From Oscillospiraceae bacterium (GTDB lineage: Bacteria; Bacillota; Clostridia; Oscillospirales; Acutalibacteraceae): DNA of 60,806 bases. Shown here piece after piece: positions 48,158 through 56,896 of this stretch (the stretch's first letter is position 1; each line of letters opens with the position of its first letter). Position numbers and translations under genes: made by a program. Under the pieces are notes generated by a model, which saw only the letters and a list, made by a program, of their open reading frames with translations, made no database searches and had not been told where the DNA came from. Location of the stretch: positions 1 through 60,806 of the forward strand of contig JAQXNV010000005.1 in assembly GCA_029098185.1 (NCBI GenBank), read 5' to 3'.

Positions 48158-49738
48158 TTAAGATCCTTTTTGGATGGGACAGCTCTGCGGGGCTGTCTTT
48201 TTTGTTGTCGAAAATAAACTCCGCAGCCACAGAACGTCCTCTTGCCGGACACTGCCAACACACCGCAGAAGCAGAATGTAGCAGGGCACAGACAACAGCA
48301 GAACACAAAGGGGCATTGCCCAGAGAGAACTGCCCAGCGTTGGCACCGAGCGCAGCAGGAGCGTTGGAAGGATAACGGCGAGCAGCGCGCAGAAGGAGGG
48401 CAGCACCACCCGGCGAAAGACGGCAATCTGCAGGTCGGCCGTTTTGAGCAGTCGATGGAGGCTGAGGGCGGCGTTGAAAATCGTGCTGAAAAAGAGGATG
48501 CACAGATAGCCCTTTGTTCCGGCTATGGGCAGTAAAAAATAGACCAGGACCACCCGAATGGCCGTGTCGATAAAATTGTACCGTAGGGAAGGCAGTTGCT
48601 GGTCTAGTCCCTTTAACAAGTAATCGACTACGTTATCCAGGTACAATAGCGGGATCAGCGGCGCTAAGATCTGCATTAGCCGGGCAGACTCTGCGCTGTC
48701 ATACAGCAGCAGTCCGATCTCTCTGGAGAAACAGATACAGAAAACGGCGGTGAAGATCGAAAACAGCAGCGTTGCGCCAATGGCTCGGCCGGACACATAC
48801 CGGATGTGATTTTTGTGACGCAGCGTCAACGCTTCTGTCATTTCCGGCACCAAAAGAGAAGCAAAGGACTGTACAAAGGTAAAGGGAAACAGCAGGACGG
48901 GCATGACCATGCCATCGATGATGCCGTACTCTGCTAGAGCAGATGCGGCAGATGCGCCGTTTTTCCGAAAACCGATGGGAATGAGCAGATTTTCAATGAC
49001 AGATAACCCACTGCGCAGGGTAGAGCTGATGGTGATGGGGATGACGATGTGGCAGATCTGCCGCAGGACGCCGGTGCTTTTGGCATGACTTTTGCCGATG
49101 AGCTTTCGCAGGTGGGCACGGTATAACCCATAGGTGAAAAGGCAGGAGGCCATCTCGCCAACCGTAGAGCCGATCATGATGGCGCAGCAACAACGCTCCA
49201 CATCAGCAGGAGATAGGACGACGAACAACGCTACCGTCACAGAGATGGTGACAAATTGCTCTAGCAGTTCGCCCATTGCCGATTTCAGTACGCCCCGTAC
49301 AGCCAGAAAATAGCCTTTTAGACAGGAGCAGGCAGCCATAAAGGGCAGACCCAGCGCCAGCACCTGCAAGGAGCGCACGACCCGGTCGTCGCCAACGATG
49401 ACATTGCCGATCCATCCGGCACAACAGATCAATGCTGCCGCCGCCAGCAGGCTAAGTGAAAGACTGAACAAAACGCATTTTCGCACACAGCTTCTCAGTG
49501 TTTTGCGTTGGCCGCCGGATAAAACTGCCGTGACGATGCGGGTGACGGACAGGCTGATGCCAGAGGTGGAGACCGTGATGGCGAACACGAACACGGCATA
49601 GATGAGCTGATACAGTCCCATGCCCTCGGCGCCGATTTTGTCCGTTAGATAGATGCGGTATCCGATGTTGATGAGCCGCATGACAAAGGCGGAGGCCGTC
49701 AGGCAAAGGGCGTTGAACAGGAAGGTGCGTTTTCTCAT
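48158..49738 (-). CDS. Polysaccharide/lipid-linked flippase (SpoVB/MurJ-like, MATE superfamily)
   Basis: 526 residues with about 14 hydrophobic segments. The N-terminus (RLINIGYRIYLTDKIGAEGMGLYQLIYAVFVFA) fits the SpoVB/PST exporter group, where GxEGxGLYQ is typical. These proteins flip undecaprenyl-linked precursors such as lipid II across the membrane; SpoVB has a role in spore cortex synthesis. Whether this one serves sporulation or cell-wall growth is not decided by its context. Its last 40 bases overlap the ridA terminator on the opposite strand. Confidence 0.82.
   Translation of the reverse strand: MRKRTFLFNALCLTASAFVMRLINIGYRIYLTDKIGAEGMGLYQLIYAVFVFAITVSTSGISLSVTRIVTAVLSGGQRKTLRSCVRKCVLFSLSLSLLAAAALICCAGWIGNVIVGDDRVVRSLQVLALGLPFMAACSCLKGYFLAVRGVLKSAMGELLEQFVTISVTVALFVVLSPADVERCCCAIMIGSTVGEMASCLFTYGLYRAHLRKLIGKSHAKSTGVLRQICHIVIPITISSTLRSGLSVIENLLIPIGFRKNGASAASALAEYGIIDGMVMPVLLFPFTFVQSFASLLVPEMTEALTLRHKNHIRYVSGRAIGATLLFSIFTAVFCICFSREIGLLLYDSAESARLMQILAPLIPLLYLDNVVDYLLKGLDQQLPSLRYNFIDTAIRVVLVYFLLPIAGTKGYLCILFFSTIFNAALSLHRLLKTADLQIAVFRRVVLPSFCALLAVILPTLLLRSVPTLGSSLWAMPLCVLLLSVPCYILLLRCVGSVRQEDVLWLRSLFSTTKKTAPQSCPIQKGS
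48176..48204 (+). terminator. Terminator of the ilv operon
   Basis: Stem GACAGC (48178-48183) with GCTGTC (48192-48197), then TTTTTTG. It lies inside the C-terminal coding part of the convergent gene. Confidence 0.8.
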
Positions 49739-49819
49739 AAATGTTTACCCCACGACGTACAAATTTCTATTTTCATACATATGAACGGCCAGGATGGATA
49801 TGAAAAAACGGCACAAACC

Positions 49820-49848
49820 TTGCGCCGGAGAAAGATTTATTGTAAAAT
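49820..49848 (+). promoter_or_regulatory. Promoter of prmA
   Basis: TTGCGC (49820-49825), 17-bp spacer, TAAAAT (49843-49848). Confidence 0.65.
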
Positions 49849-49876
49849 GGAGCAAAGCAAAGAAAGGATGAAGAAC

Positions 49877-50848
49877 ATGGATTGGACAGAAGTTGCGATC
49901 ACCGTCAACGCCGACGATATTGAGCGGGCCGGCGATATTGCGCAGATGGTGGTGCCCTACGGCATTTATATAGAGGATTACACGCATCTGGAGGAGGAAG
50001 CGTGGGAGATCGCCCACATCGACCTGATCGATGAGGACCTGTTAAAAAAGGACCGGACCAAGGGGATCATCCACGTTTATATCAGCCCGGAGGAAAATCC
50101 GGCGGAAGCCATTGCGTTTCTCAGCGAGCGGTATAACGCCGAGGGGATCCAGCATGAGATCACCACAGCCGATTGCGTCATGGAGGACTGGATCAACAAT
50201 TGGAAGAAATACTTTAAACCGATGCCTGTGGGAAAGAGCTTGCTGATCCGGCCCACCTGGGAGAACGATTACAATCCGGGCGGACGCCGGGTGTTGCACC
50301 TGGAGCCGGGCCTTGCCTTTGGCACTGGCACCCATGAAACGACGCGGCTGTGCATGGAGCTGATCGAAGATTACCTGCGCCCGCAGATGGATGTGCTGGA
50401 TGTGGGCTGCGGCAGCGGTATTTTGTCTGTGGCGGCGCTGATCATGGGCGCCCGTTCCGCCGTCGGCGTGGACATTGACGAGCTGGCGGTGAAAACGGCA
50501 AAGCAGAACGCGGAATTAAACGGCGTCAGCGACCGGTTTACGGCCATTGCCGGCAACCTGACGGACAAGGTGACGGGAAAATACCAGATGGTCGTGGCCA
50601 ATATCGTGGCGGATATTATCGTAGAGCTGACAAAGGACATCGAAAATTATATGTACCGGGATACGATCTATATCATGAGCGGCATTATCGACGACCGGGA
50701 GCAGGATGTTCGGGATGCGCTGGAAGGCAAGTTCGAGATCATCGACCGCCGGGAGGAAAACGGCTGGGTTGCCCTGGCTGCTCAGCCACACCGGCAGGGG
50801 CCGCTGAAAGATGCCGATATTACAGCGGCATTCCAGTTCCTGTTTTAA
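49877..50848 (+). CDS. prmA: Ribosomal protein L11 methyltransferase
   Basis: 323 residues from the ATG at 49877, with AGGA eight bases upstream; an in-frame ATG at 49868 overlaps that site, and the longer frame runs through the promoter. Motifs: the N-terminal substrate domain (MDWTEVAITV), FGTGTHETTRL, the SAM loop DVGCGSGILSVAAL, VGVDID and VANIVADII. It trimethylates L11 at several positions with SAM. Monocistronic; in many Clostridia it is beside a 16S methyltransferase gene, which is not the case here. Confidence 0.93.
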   Translation: MDWTEVAITVNADDIERAGDIAQMVVPYGIYIEDYTHLEEEAWEIAHIDLIDEDLLKKDRTKGIIHVYISPEENPAEAIAFLSERYNAEGIQHEITTADCVMEDWINNWKKYFKPMPVGKSLLIRPTWENDYNPGGRRVLHLEPGLAFGTGTHETTRLCMELIEDYLRPQMDVLDVGCGSGILSVAALIMGARSAVGVDIDELAVKTAKQNAELNGVSDRFTAIAGNLTDKVTGKYQMVVANIVADIIVELTKDIENYMYRDTIYIMSGIIDDREQDVRDALEGKFEIIDRREENGWVALAAQPHRQGPLKDADITAAFQFLF

Positions 50849-50884
50849 GCGATTGATTTGTCCCTAATCATAAAGGAGCAAGAG

Positions 50885-50962
50885 ATGTCACAAATCACCA
50901 AGCTGGCGCTGGAGCAGTCCCTTAAAGATCTGCTGCTGCGGGAGACTGGATTGCTCGAATAA
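50885..50962 (+). pseudogene. 25-residue ORF resembling the N-terminus of a TetR-type regulator
   Basis: ATG at 50885 with AGGAG six bases upstream; the frame gives MSQITKLALEQSLKDLLL and stops after 25 residues. The opening is like that of TetR/AcrR regulators of the DhaS kind (MTxxTKxALaxSLKeLl), where the DNA-binding helices should follow. Here they are absent. It may be a decayed gene or a small peptide gene. A strong terminator follows. Confidence 0.35.
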
Positions 50963-50992
50963 CGGCTGATCGGTTTATTTTCGGTTAAGCAC

Positions 50993-51032
50993 GAAAAGCC
51001 CTGCTGTCTCATGGCGGACGGCAGGGCTTTGT
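50993..51032. terminator. Intrinsic terminator between convergent genes
   Basis: Stem AAAGCCCTGC (50995-51004) with GCAGGGCTTT (51021-51030). Confidence 0.8.
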
Positions 51033-51061
51033 GGTGTTGAGATAAGCGTAATGTAACGCAG

Positions 51062-52213
51062 TTATTTTTCGACGTAGTTGCCGAGAAAAGAGAAGTTGTT
51101 CAGTTCGCTGGACAGTTCACAGATCAGGTCCAGTGTTTTCTCGTCGGAAACAGACCCGGAAAAATCCAGATAGAAATCATACTGAAAATCATCCAGGTCG
51201 CTGACAGCCGCTCTGGCCGGCCGGGATTCGATCTTTGTTAGGTTGAGACCGTGCATGGCAAATCTGCCCAGCACACTGTACAGGGAGCCGGTCTTGTGGT
51301 CCAGGGAGAAGCACAGGCTGATCTTGTCGGCTTCTTTAGGGATCGACAGCTCTTTTTTGATGGCAACGAACCGGGTCCGGTTGTGCATGTTGTTCTGGAT
51401 GTTCTTTTGCAGGATCTGCAGGCCATATTGTTCCGCCGCCAGCTCGGAGCAGACAACGCCGCAGGTGCAGTCATTGATCTCGGCGATCTTTTTGGCAGCC
51501 AGCGCCGTATTGGCATACTGGATGGGCTGGTAGCCATTTTCCCGGATGAATTCCGAACACTGGGAAAGAGCCTGAGGATGGGATGTAACGGTGTGGAGCG
51601 TCTTAAGGGTAGCGCCTCTGGGCGCAGCCAGGCAGTGGCGCACCTGTACGGTGGTGGCGGCGATGATGGAGAACCGATACTGCATGATCAGGTCGTAAAC
51701 CTCCGCCACAGAGCCGGCAGAGGAATTTTCCACCGGCAGGATACCGATGTCACTACTGCCCTGCTCCAGAGCGTGGAATACCTCGTTGTGGGACGACTGG
51801 AAATGGATCTCCCGGTCAGGGAACAGCGTCACAGCGGCCTCGTTGGCGTAGGAACCGCTGCCGACGCAGGCTACGGTCTTGCCCTTTGTCAAACCGTCGA
51901 GAGGGGCGCTGTTTTGCAGGGCCGATTCGATTTTTTCCCGGGCGGCCGTGCCGGAGTGCATCATCTTGTGCTGGCGCATCCGGCTGAGGGACATCATGAC
52001 CGTGTAGAGCATTTTGGCTTCCGTGTCAAAGTCACCGGCATTGCTGCCGACTTTGTCGAGGATCTGGTTTTCCCGCTGTTCGTTAAAGATGGGCAGATTC
52101 TGCTCCATTTTGTTCCGGGCGACCTGTTCGGCACAGCGCATCCGCTCCACGAACAGGGGGAGGAGCTGACTGTCGATGGCATCGATTTGTTTACGGATTT
52201 CGGACAATAACAT
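51062..52213 (-). CDS. pheA: Chorismate mutase / prephenate dehydratase
   Basis: 383 residues from the ATG at 52213, with GAGGTG six bases upstream. Residues 1-90 form an AroQ-type chorismate mutase (LLSEIRKQIDAIDSQLLPLFVERM). The prephenate dehydratase domain follows, with VENSSAGSV and the catalytic Thr in NRTRFVAI, and a C-terminal ACT domain carries ESRP (phenylalanine binding). It gives phenylpyruvate from chorismate and is likely feedback-controlled by Phe. It stands apart from the aro-tyr operon and shares a divergent promoter region with acpP. Confidence 0.94.
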   Translation of the reverse strand: MLLSEIRKQIDAIDSQLLPLFVERMRCAEQVARNKMEQNLPIFNEQRENQILDKVGSNAGDFDTEAKMLYTVMMSLSRMRQHKMMHSGTAAREKIESALQNSAPLDGLTKGKTVACVGSGSYANEAAVTLFPDREIHFQSSHNEVFHALEQGSSDIGILPVENSSAGSVAEVYDLIMQYRFSIIAATTVQVRHCLAAPRGATLKTLHTVTSHPQALSQCSEFIRENGYQPIQYANTALAAKKIAEINDCTCGVVCSELAAEQYGLQILQKNIQNNMHNRTRFVAIKKELSIPKEADKISLCFSLDHKTGSLYSVLGRFAMHGLNLTKIESRPARAAVSDLDDFQYDFYLDFSGSVSDEKTLDLICELSSELNNFSFLGNYVEK

Positions 52214-52277
52214 AAGAAACACCTCGTCTGATTTGCACGATGCTTTCTGCCGGATGACTGGAAATTTCCGGCAGAAA

Positions 52278-52307
52278 AGTATAAAAAATAAAAATACGTA
52301 TTGACAA
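52278..52307 (-). promoter_or_regulatory. Promoter of pheA
   Basis: Minus strand TTGTCA (52307-52302), 18-bp spacer, TATACT (52283-52278). Confidence 0.7.
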
Positions 52308-52329
52308 ACATGGGTTTTACTAATATGAT
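52301..52329 (+). promoter_or_regulatory. Promoter of acpP
   Basis: TTGACA (52301-52306), 17-bp spacer, TATGAT (52324-52329). Its -35 shares five bases with the -35 of the pheA promoter on the other strand. The leader (about 135 nt) has a GTAAC/GTTAC hairpin. Confidence 0.8.
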
Positions 52330-52472
52330 GTGGATAAGGGAACTGGCGCAGAAATGCGAACCAATGTCCAACCGTGGGTTATTGTAACACATTCTCTGTT
52401 ACTTTGTCCACATTGCAATTCTTTTTCATTGCATTAAAACAAATTTCAAGATTTTTAGGAGGAACGAAAGTT

Positions 52473-52700
52473 ATGGTACTGGAGAAGGTAAAGGCGATCC
52501 TCGCCGAGCAATTTGATGTAGAGGAAGATACAATTACAATGGAGACATCCGTAGCAGAAGACCTGGGCGCAGATTCTCTCGACGTTGTTGACCTGCTCAT
52601 GTCCATCGAGGACGAGTTTGAGATTGAAATTCCGGATACAGAGATCGAGAACATGAAAACTGTTGGCGATCTGGTAAAATACATCGAGGCAAATTCCTAA
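52473..52700 (+). CDS. acpP: Acyl carrier protein
   Basis: 75 residues from the ATG at 52473, with AGGAGG upstream; the longer in-frame form has no support. The phosphopantetheine site [10 protein letters not shown] is at about residues 34-43 with Ser37. The protein is acidic and of normal length. It carries the growing chain in fatty acid synthesis. Here it is monocistronic, between pheA and proS, away from the fab genes. Confidence 0.95.
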   Translation: MVLEKVKAILAEQFDVEEDTITMETSVAEDLGADSLDVVDLLMSIEDEFEIEIPDTEIENMKTVGDLVKYIEANS

Positions 52701-52716
52701 TCGAAGGCGCATCGTA

Positions 52717-52747
52717 TCCCGTCGGAACCCCGGCGGGATTTTTTATT
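52717..52747 (+). terminator. Terminator of acpP
   Basis: Stem TCCCGTCGG (52717-52725) with CCGGCGGGA (52730-52738), followed by TTTTTT. Confidence 0.85.
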
Positions 52748-52835
52748 TACCGCAAGACCTGCAAAATTTTTTCTCCCCGGCGGGGGAGGAAGGGACGGCC
52801 TTGCTCGCCAAAGCCCCGGCGGGATTTTTTATTTT
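52727..52835 (+). repeat. Direct repeat of a terminator arm
   Basis: CCCCGGCGGGATTTTTTATT occurs at about 52728 and again at about 52815. Between them lies a CTCCCC/GGGGAG hairpin. The second copy lacks a clear partner arm upstream. Confidence 0.6.
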
Positions 52836-52867
52836 CCCCATGATTTGACATTGTCCGAAAATAGATA

Positions 52868-52896
52868 TTGAAAAAAAGTGTTTGTGCCGGTATAAT
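52868..52896 (+). promoter_or_regulatory. Promoter of proS
   Basis: TTGAAA (52868-52873), 17-bp spacer, TATAAT (52891-52896). Confidence 0.75.
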
Positions 52897-52973
52897 AAAA
52901 AAGATGTGTGTCTGTCTGGAAAACGGCGGACAAAATAGATGATTGAAATGATAAAGTAGGAGAGTTAGAGATT

Positions 52974-54419
52974 ATGGCAGAGAAAAACGGTCAAAAGAAA
53001 ATGGTGGACGCCATTACGCCAATGGAGGAAGATTTCGCTAAATGGTATACGGACATCGTAAAGAAAGCCGAGTTGATGGATTATACCAGCGTGCGCGGCT
53101 GTATGGTCATTCAGCCCTATGGCTTTGCGATCTGGGAAAACATCCAGTCTATCCTGGATAAGCGCTTTAAAGAGCTGGGACATGAGAATGTGTCCATGCC
53201 CATGTTCATTCCGGAGAGTTTGCTGCAAAAGGAAAAGGATCATGTAGAAGGTTTTGCGCCGGAAGTTGCATGGGTGACCCACGGCGGCGAGGAAGAGCTG
53301 CAGGAGCGGCTCTGTGTGCGCCCGACTTCTGAGACGCTGTTCTGTGATTACTACTCCAGAGTGATCCATTCCTATCGGGATCTGCCAAAGCTGTATAACC
53401 AGTGGTGTTCTGTTGTCCGCTGGGAAAAGACCACCCGTCCATTCCTGCGTTCTGTAGAGTTCCATTGGCAGGAGGGCCACACCATGCACGAGACTGCCGA
53501 GGAGGCCAAGGCGGAAACAGAGCGGATGCTCAACGTTTACGCCGACTTCTGCAACAATGAGCTGGCCATCCCGGTCATCAAGGGCCAAAAGACCGATAAG
53601 GAAAAATTTGCCGGTGCCGAGGCCACTTATACCGTCGAAGCCATGATGCACGACGGTAAAGCGCTGCAGTCTGGTACCAGCCACTACTTTGGCGATGGTT
53701 TTGCCAGAGCCTTTGACATCACCTTCCAGGACCGGAACAACGAGAGTCAGTATCCCCATCAGACCTCCTGGGGAATGTCTACGCGGATCATCGGCGGCAT
53801 CATCATGACCCACGGCGACAACAATGGTCTGGTCCTGCCGCCGGCCATTGCGCCGATCCAGGTCATGATCATCCCCATTGCCCAGCATAAGCCCGGTGTC
53901 CTGGAAAAGGCCGGCGAGCTGCTGGAGCGCCTGAAGAAGTCCTTCCGGGTAAAGATGGACGATTCCGAGCAAAGCCCTGGCTGGAAGTTTGCCCAGTACG
54001 AGATGAAGGGCGTACCGCTCCGTCTGGAGATTGGCCCGAAGGATATGGAGAAGGGTCAGTGTGTGCTTGTCCGCCGTCACGACAGAGAGAAGATCTTCGT
54101 GCCGCTGGACAATCTGGAATCAGCCATTGCCGAGCAGTTGCAGGCCGTGCGGGACGGCATTTATGAGAAGGCGCTGAGCCGCCGCAATGAGATGACCTAC
54201 ACCGCCAAGACCATGGATGAGCTGAAGGACATCGCCGACAACAAGCCAGGCCTCATCAAAGCCATGTGGTGTGGTGATCTGGAGTGCGAGGAAAAGATCA
54301 AGGAAGAAGCCGGTCTGACCTCCCGGTGTATGCCGTTTGAGCAGGAACACGTTGCCGATACCTGTGTTTGCTGCGGCAAGCCGGCAAAGAAAATGGTTTA
54401 CTGGGGCAAGGCCTATTAA
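52974..54419 (+). CDS. proS: Prolyl-tRNA synthetase, archaeal/eukaryotic-like short type
   Basis: 481 residues, the size of the form without the editing insertion found in classic bacterial ProS (about 570). Class II motifs: [30 protein letters not shown] (motif 2 region), [18 protein letters not shown] and the C-terminal part with [10 protein letters not shown], ending in WGKAY, which is conserved in this type. It attaches proline to tRNA-Pro. Monocistronic, with a good promoter and terminator; no T-box was seen in its leader. Confidence 0.95.
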   Translation: MAEKNGQKKMVDAITPMEEDFAKWYTDIVKKAELMDYTSVRGCMVIQPYGFAIWENIQSILDKRFKELGHENVSMPMFIPESLLQKEKDHVEGFAPEVAWVTHGGEEELQERLCVRPTSETLFCDYYSRVIHSYRDLPKLYNQWCSVVRWEKTTRPFLRSVEFHWQEGHTMHETAEEAKAETERMLNVYADFCNNELAIPVIKGQKTDKEKFAGAEATYTVEAMMHDGKALQSGTSHYFGDGFARAFDITFQDRNNESQYPHQTSWGMSTRIIGGIIMTHGDNNGLVLPPAIAPIQVMIIPIAQHKPGVLEKAGELLERLKKSFRVKMDDSEQSPGWKFAQYEMKGVPLRLEIGPKDMEKGQCVLVRRHDREKIFVPLDNLESAIAEQLQAVRDGIYEKALSRRNEMTYTAKTMDELKDIADNKPGLIKAMWCGDLECEEKIKEEAGLTSRCMPFEQEHVADTCVCCGKPAKKMVYWGKAY

Positions 54420-54433
54420 ACAAAACAAGAAAA

Positions 54434-54482
54434 ATGACAGCAAGCAGTGGTTCCAAAGAGAAGCAGCTTGCTGTTTTTGTTT
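54434..54482 (+). terminator. Terminator of proS
   Basis: Stem ACAGCAAG (54437-54444) with CTTGCTGT (54467-54474), then TTTTGTTT. Confidence 0.8.
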
Positions 54483-54509
54483 GCAATTTTCGCCGGATCT
54501 TTCTATAAT
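54481..54509 (+). promoter_or_regulatory. Promoter of the esterase gene
   Basis: TTGCAA (54481-54486), 17-bp spacer, TATAAT (54504-54509). Confidence 0.75.
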
Positions 54510-54541
54510 AGAAGCAGGCGAAAAGAAAGGTGGGAGGAACG

Positions 54542-55489
54542 ATGGTGGACGCACTGCTGCGATCCTTGGCAGGCAAGGTAGCTGTACAATGGGCAAAAAG
54601 CGACCAGAAGGTGGTAGAACAGCAAATTCTGCCTCAGGGCGTCCGGGAGGAAACAGCGCTTTCCTATGGCACAGATCCGGCTCAGCAGCTAGATCTTTAT
54701 GCGCCCAATGATTCTACCGGTCCCCTGCCGGTGCTGCTGCATTTTCACGGCGGCGGCTTTTTCTATGGAGATAAGTCGTTGGACCGGGCATTCAGTTTTG
54801 CCATGGCAAAGCGTGGCTTTTTGGTCATCAATTGCAATTACCGCCTGACAAATCAAACGGTGCGGGTGTGGCATCAGCTTCAGGATTGTGCCGATGGTGC
54901 CCGGTGGCTGTCATCCCATCTTGCCCAATACAATGGGGACCAGCAGCGCGTGTTTCTTTCCGGCGGCTCCGCAGGGGCAGTGTTCGCCGTTTTGCTGGCG
55001 CTGCTGGAGCGGGAACCCGATCTGCGCCGCCGCTACAAAACACAGCCTGCCGGCCTTACCTATCGGGGCATCCTCAGCAATTGCGGCTTTTACGCATTTT
55101 ACCATAAGAAGCTGGCCTTCCGCTGCCAGAGACGGATCTGCTTTGGTAAGGGATGGCGGGATCATCCCCTTTATCAGGGAATGTTGTGGCAGAACCTTCC
55201 GGGTCTTGCCAAACTGCCGCCGGTCTTTCTGCTTACAGGCCACGACGATTGGCTGCGGGGCATGACGTTGACCTTTGACCGCCTGCTGACACAAAACGGC
55301 GTTCCGCACAAATTGCTGGAACTGCCAAGAGGGCGGGAGGACAAGCTGAGCCATTTGATCGCCGCTATGCGCCCCGATCTTCCCGCCTGCCGGATGGCGC
55401 TGGATAGTGCTGCGCAATATCTGCTGACACAGGTATCGGAACACCCGGCGGCGATGGAAAAAAGAATCCAGCAGGGAAGCCATTTTTAA
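54542..55489 (+). CDS. Alpha/beta hydrolase (HSL-like esterase)
   Basis: 315 residues from the ATG at 54542, with GGGAGG upstream at short spacing. HFHGGGFFYG (the oxyanion-hole HGGG) near residue 68, the nucleophile elbow SGGSAGA near 143, and a GHDDWLRG acid residue near 238 followed by a His in KLSHLI mark the hormone-sensitive-lipase type of carboxylesterase (Abhydrolase_3). There is no signal peptide, so it is cytoplasmic. The natural ester is unknown. Independent gene before the ribosomal operon. Confidence 0.85.
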   Translation: MVDALLRSLAGKVAVQWAKSDQKVVEQQILPQGVREETALSYGTDPAQQLDLYAPNDSTGPLPVLLHFHGGGFFYGDKSLDRAFSFAMAKRGFLVINCNYRLTNQTVRVWHQLQDCADGARWLSSHLAQYNGDQQRVFLSGGSAGAVFAVLLALLEREPDLRRRYKTQPAGLTYRGILSNCGFYAFYHKKLAFRCQRRICFGKGWRDHPLYQGMLWQNLPGLAKLPPVFLLTGHDDWLRGMTLTFDRLLTQNGVPHKLLELPRGREDKLSHLIAAMRPDLPACRMALDSAAQYLLTQVSEHPAAMEKRIQQGSHF

Positions 55490-55534
55490 AAAGTCGACGC
55501 AAGAAAAATTTTTTAAGAAAATTAGAAAAAATGC

Positions 55535-55563
55535 TTGCATTCTACCATAGGCTGTGGTATTAT
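55535..55563 (+). promoter_or_regulatory. Promoter of the S10 ribosomal protein operon
   Basis: TTGCAT (55535-55540), 17-bp spacer, TATTAT (55558-55563), with a TATAAT overlapping at 55561-55566. An A/T-rich tract (UP-element-like) lies at 55505-55530. Confidence 0.75.
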
Positions 55564-55569
55564 AATCTT

Positions 55570-55861
55570 GCGTGACTGCAATAGATATGCGTTGAAGCGG
55601 GAGGTTGCGGCCAAAAGGCTGGTTTTTCCGTGGAGTATGTCCGATTTTAAACCGGGCGAAAGAATATTGAGTAAATTGGGACAACTCTGCCATTGCGGAG
55701 TGGGGCGTACTGCCCTTGCGTTCTATGCTCAGACACTTTTGAGACCTGCCCGGACCTCGCAATGTGAGTTCCGGTTTTTTCATGTGAACGGGTGGAACAC
55801 CCGGCACAGTTGCAAGTTTTCAACAGTGCCGCCCGCCAACTACAATAAGGAGGCGATTTTT
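55570..55861 (+). promoter_or_regulatory. Long leader of the S10 operon with an attenuator
   Basis: About 290 nt before rpsJ. A terminator-like hairpin CCGGACCTCGC (55750-55760) with GTGAGTTCCGG (55764-55774) and TTTTTT (55775-55780) lies 80 bp before the gene, so elongation may be controlled inside the leader. In other bacteria a ribosomal protein (L4 in E. coli) acts on S10 leaders; here the regulator is not known. The 372-bp gap 55490-55861 holds only the promoter and this leader. Confidence 0.6.
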
Positions 55862-56173
55862 TTGGCAGTCAAGGAAAAAATCAGAATCAGAATCAAGGGT
55901 TACGATCATCAGCTGGTTGACCAATCCGCAGAAAAGATTGTGCAGACAGCAAAGCGTACAGGCGCCAGAGTTTCCGGCCCTGTGCCGCTGCCCACCGAGA
56001 AGCAGATCATCACGATCCTGCGCGCTGTACACAAGTACAAGGACAGCCGTGAGCAGTTCGAGATGCGTACACACAAGAGACTGATCGACATTCTGAGACC
56101 ATCCAACAAAACTGTTGAAGCGTTGATGGGCTTAGAGCTCCCTGCAGGCGTTGAGATCGAGATCAAACTCTAA
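55862..56173 (+). CDS. rpsJ: 30S ribosomal protein S10
   Basis: 103 residues from a TTG start at 55862 with AAGGAGG eight bases upstream. The sequence [22 protein letters not shown]...[19 protein letters not shown]...THKRLIDI is unmistakable S10. It sits at the head of the S10 operon, as usual in Bacillota. UUG as start is unusual for a ribosomal protein gene and may tune expression. It also takes part in NusB-dependent antitermination. Confidence 0.96.
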   Translation: MAVKEKIRIRIKGYDHQLVDQSAEKIVQTAKRTGARVSGPVPLPTEKQIITILRAVHKYKDSREQFEMRTHKRLIDILRPSNKTVEALMGLELPAGVEIEIKL

Positions 56174-56243
56174 ATCCCAACCAACCGGCAGTCGGGGTCA
56201 TGTTGGCGCAAGTCAACCAATAACCTAACAGGAGGTAAAAACA

Positions 56244-56879
56244 ATGCAAAAAGCGATTATTGGCAAGAAGATCGGCATGACGCAGATCTTCGACGAAGCG
56301 GGAAAGGTCATCCCGGTAACCGTTGTAGAAGCTGGTCCCTGTGTCGTTGCACAGAAAAAGACCGTTGAAAACGACGGCTACGCATCCATCCAGATCGGTT
56401 TTGGCGACATGAAGGCTCAGCGGGTGAACAAGCCCATGAGAGGTCATTTCGCAAAGGCTGACGTTGCTCCGAAGAGAACCCTTCGTGAGTTCCGGGTGGA
56501 GGACATCGATGCCTACAATGTGGGCGACCTCATTAAGGCAGACGTATTTGCCGCTGGCGACAAGGTAGATGTTACCGGCACCAGCAAAGGTAAGGGTTAC
56601 GCAGGCGTTGTTAAGCGCTGGAACTTTGGCAGACTCAAAGAGACACACGGTTCCGGTCCAGTTGCACGTCACGGTGGTTCCATCGGTATGTGTTCCGACC
56701 CTTCCAGAGTATTCAAGGGCAGAAAGATGGCTGGTCATCTGGGCGCCGAAAGAGTTACAGTTCAGAATTTGACAGTCGTCAAGGTGGATGCTGAAAATAA
56801 CCTCATCGCAGTCAAGGGTGCGATCCCTGGTCCAAACGGCGGTACCGTTATGATCCACGACACAGTCAAAAAGGCGTAA
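56244..56879 (+). CDS. rplC: 50S ribosomal protein L3
   Basis: 211 residues; start ATG at 56244 with AGGAGG upstream. [33 protein letters not shown] and [17 protein letters not shown]...[14 protein letters not shown] are L3 signatures. It binds 23S rRNA near the peptidyl transferase centre. A 70-bp gap separates it from rpsJ. Confidence 0.97.
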   Translation: MQKAIIGKKIGMTQIFDEAGKVIPVTVVEAGPCVVAQKKTVENDGYASIQIGFGDMKAQRVNKPMRGHFAKADVAPKRTLREFRVEDIDAYNVGDLIKADVFAAGDKVDVTGTSKGKGYAGVVKRWNFGRLKETHGSGPVARHGGSIGMCSDPSRVFKGRKMAGHLGAERVTVQNLTVVKVDAENNLIAVKGAIPGPNGGTVMIHDTVKKA

Positions 56880-56896
56880 GGGAAGGAGGAATTGAT

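Noticed and set aside
51251-52210. 319-residue open frame on the plus strand
   Set aside because: Shadow of pheA on the opposite strand.
52965-54080. 371-residue open frame on the minus strand
   Set aside because: Antisense shadow of proS, without a ribosome site.
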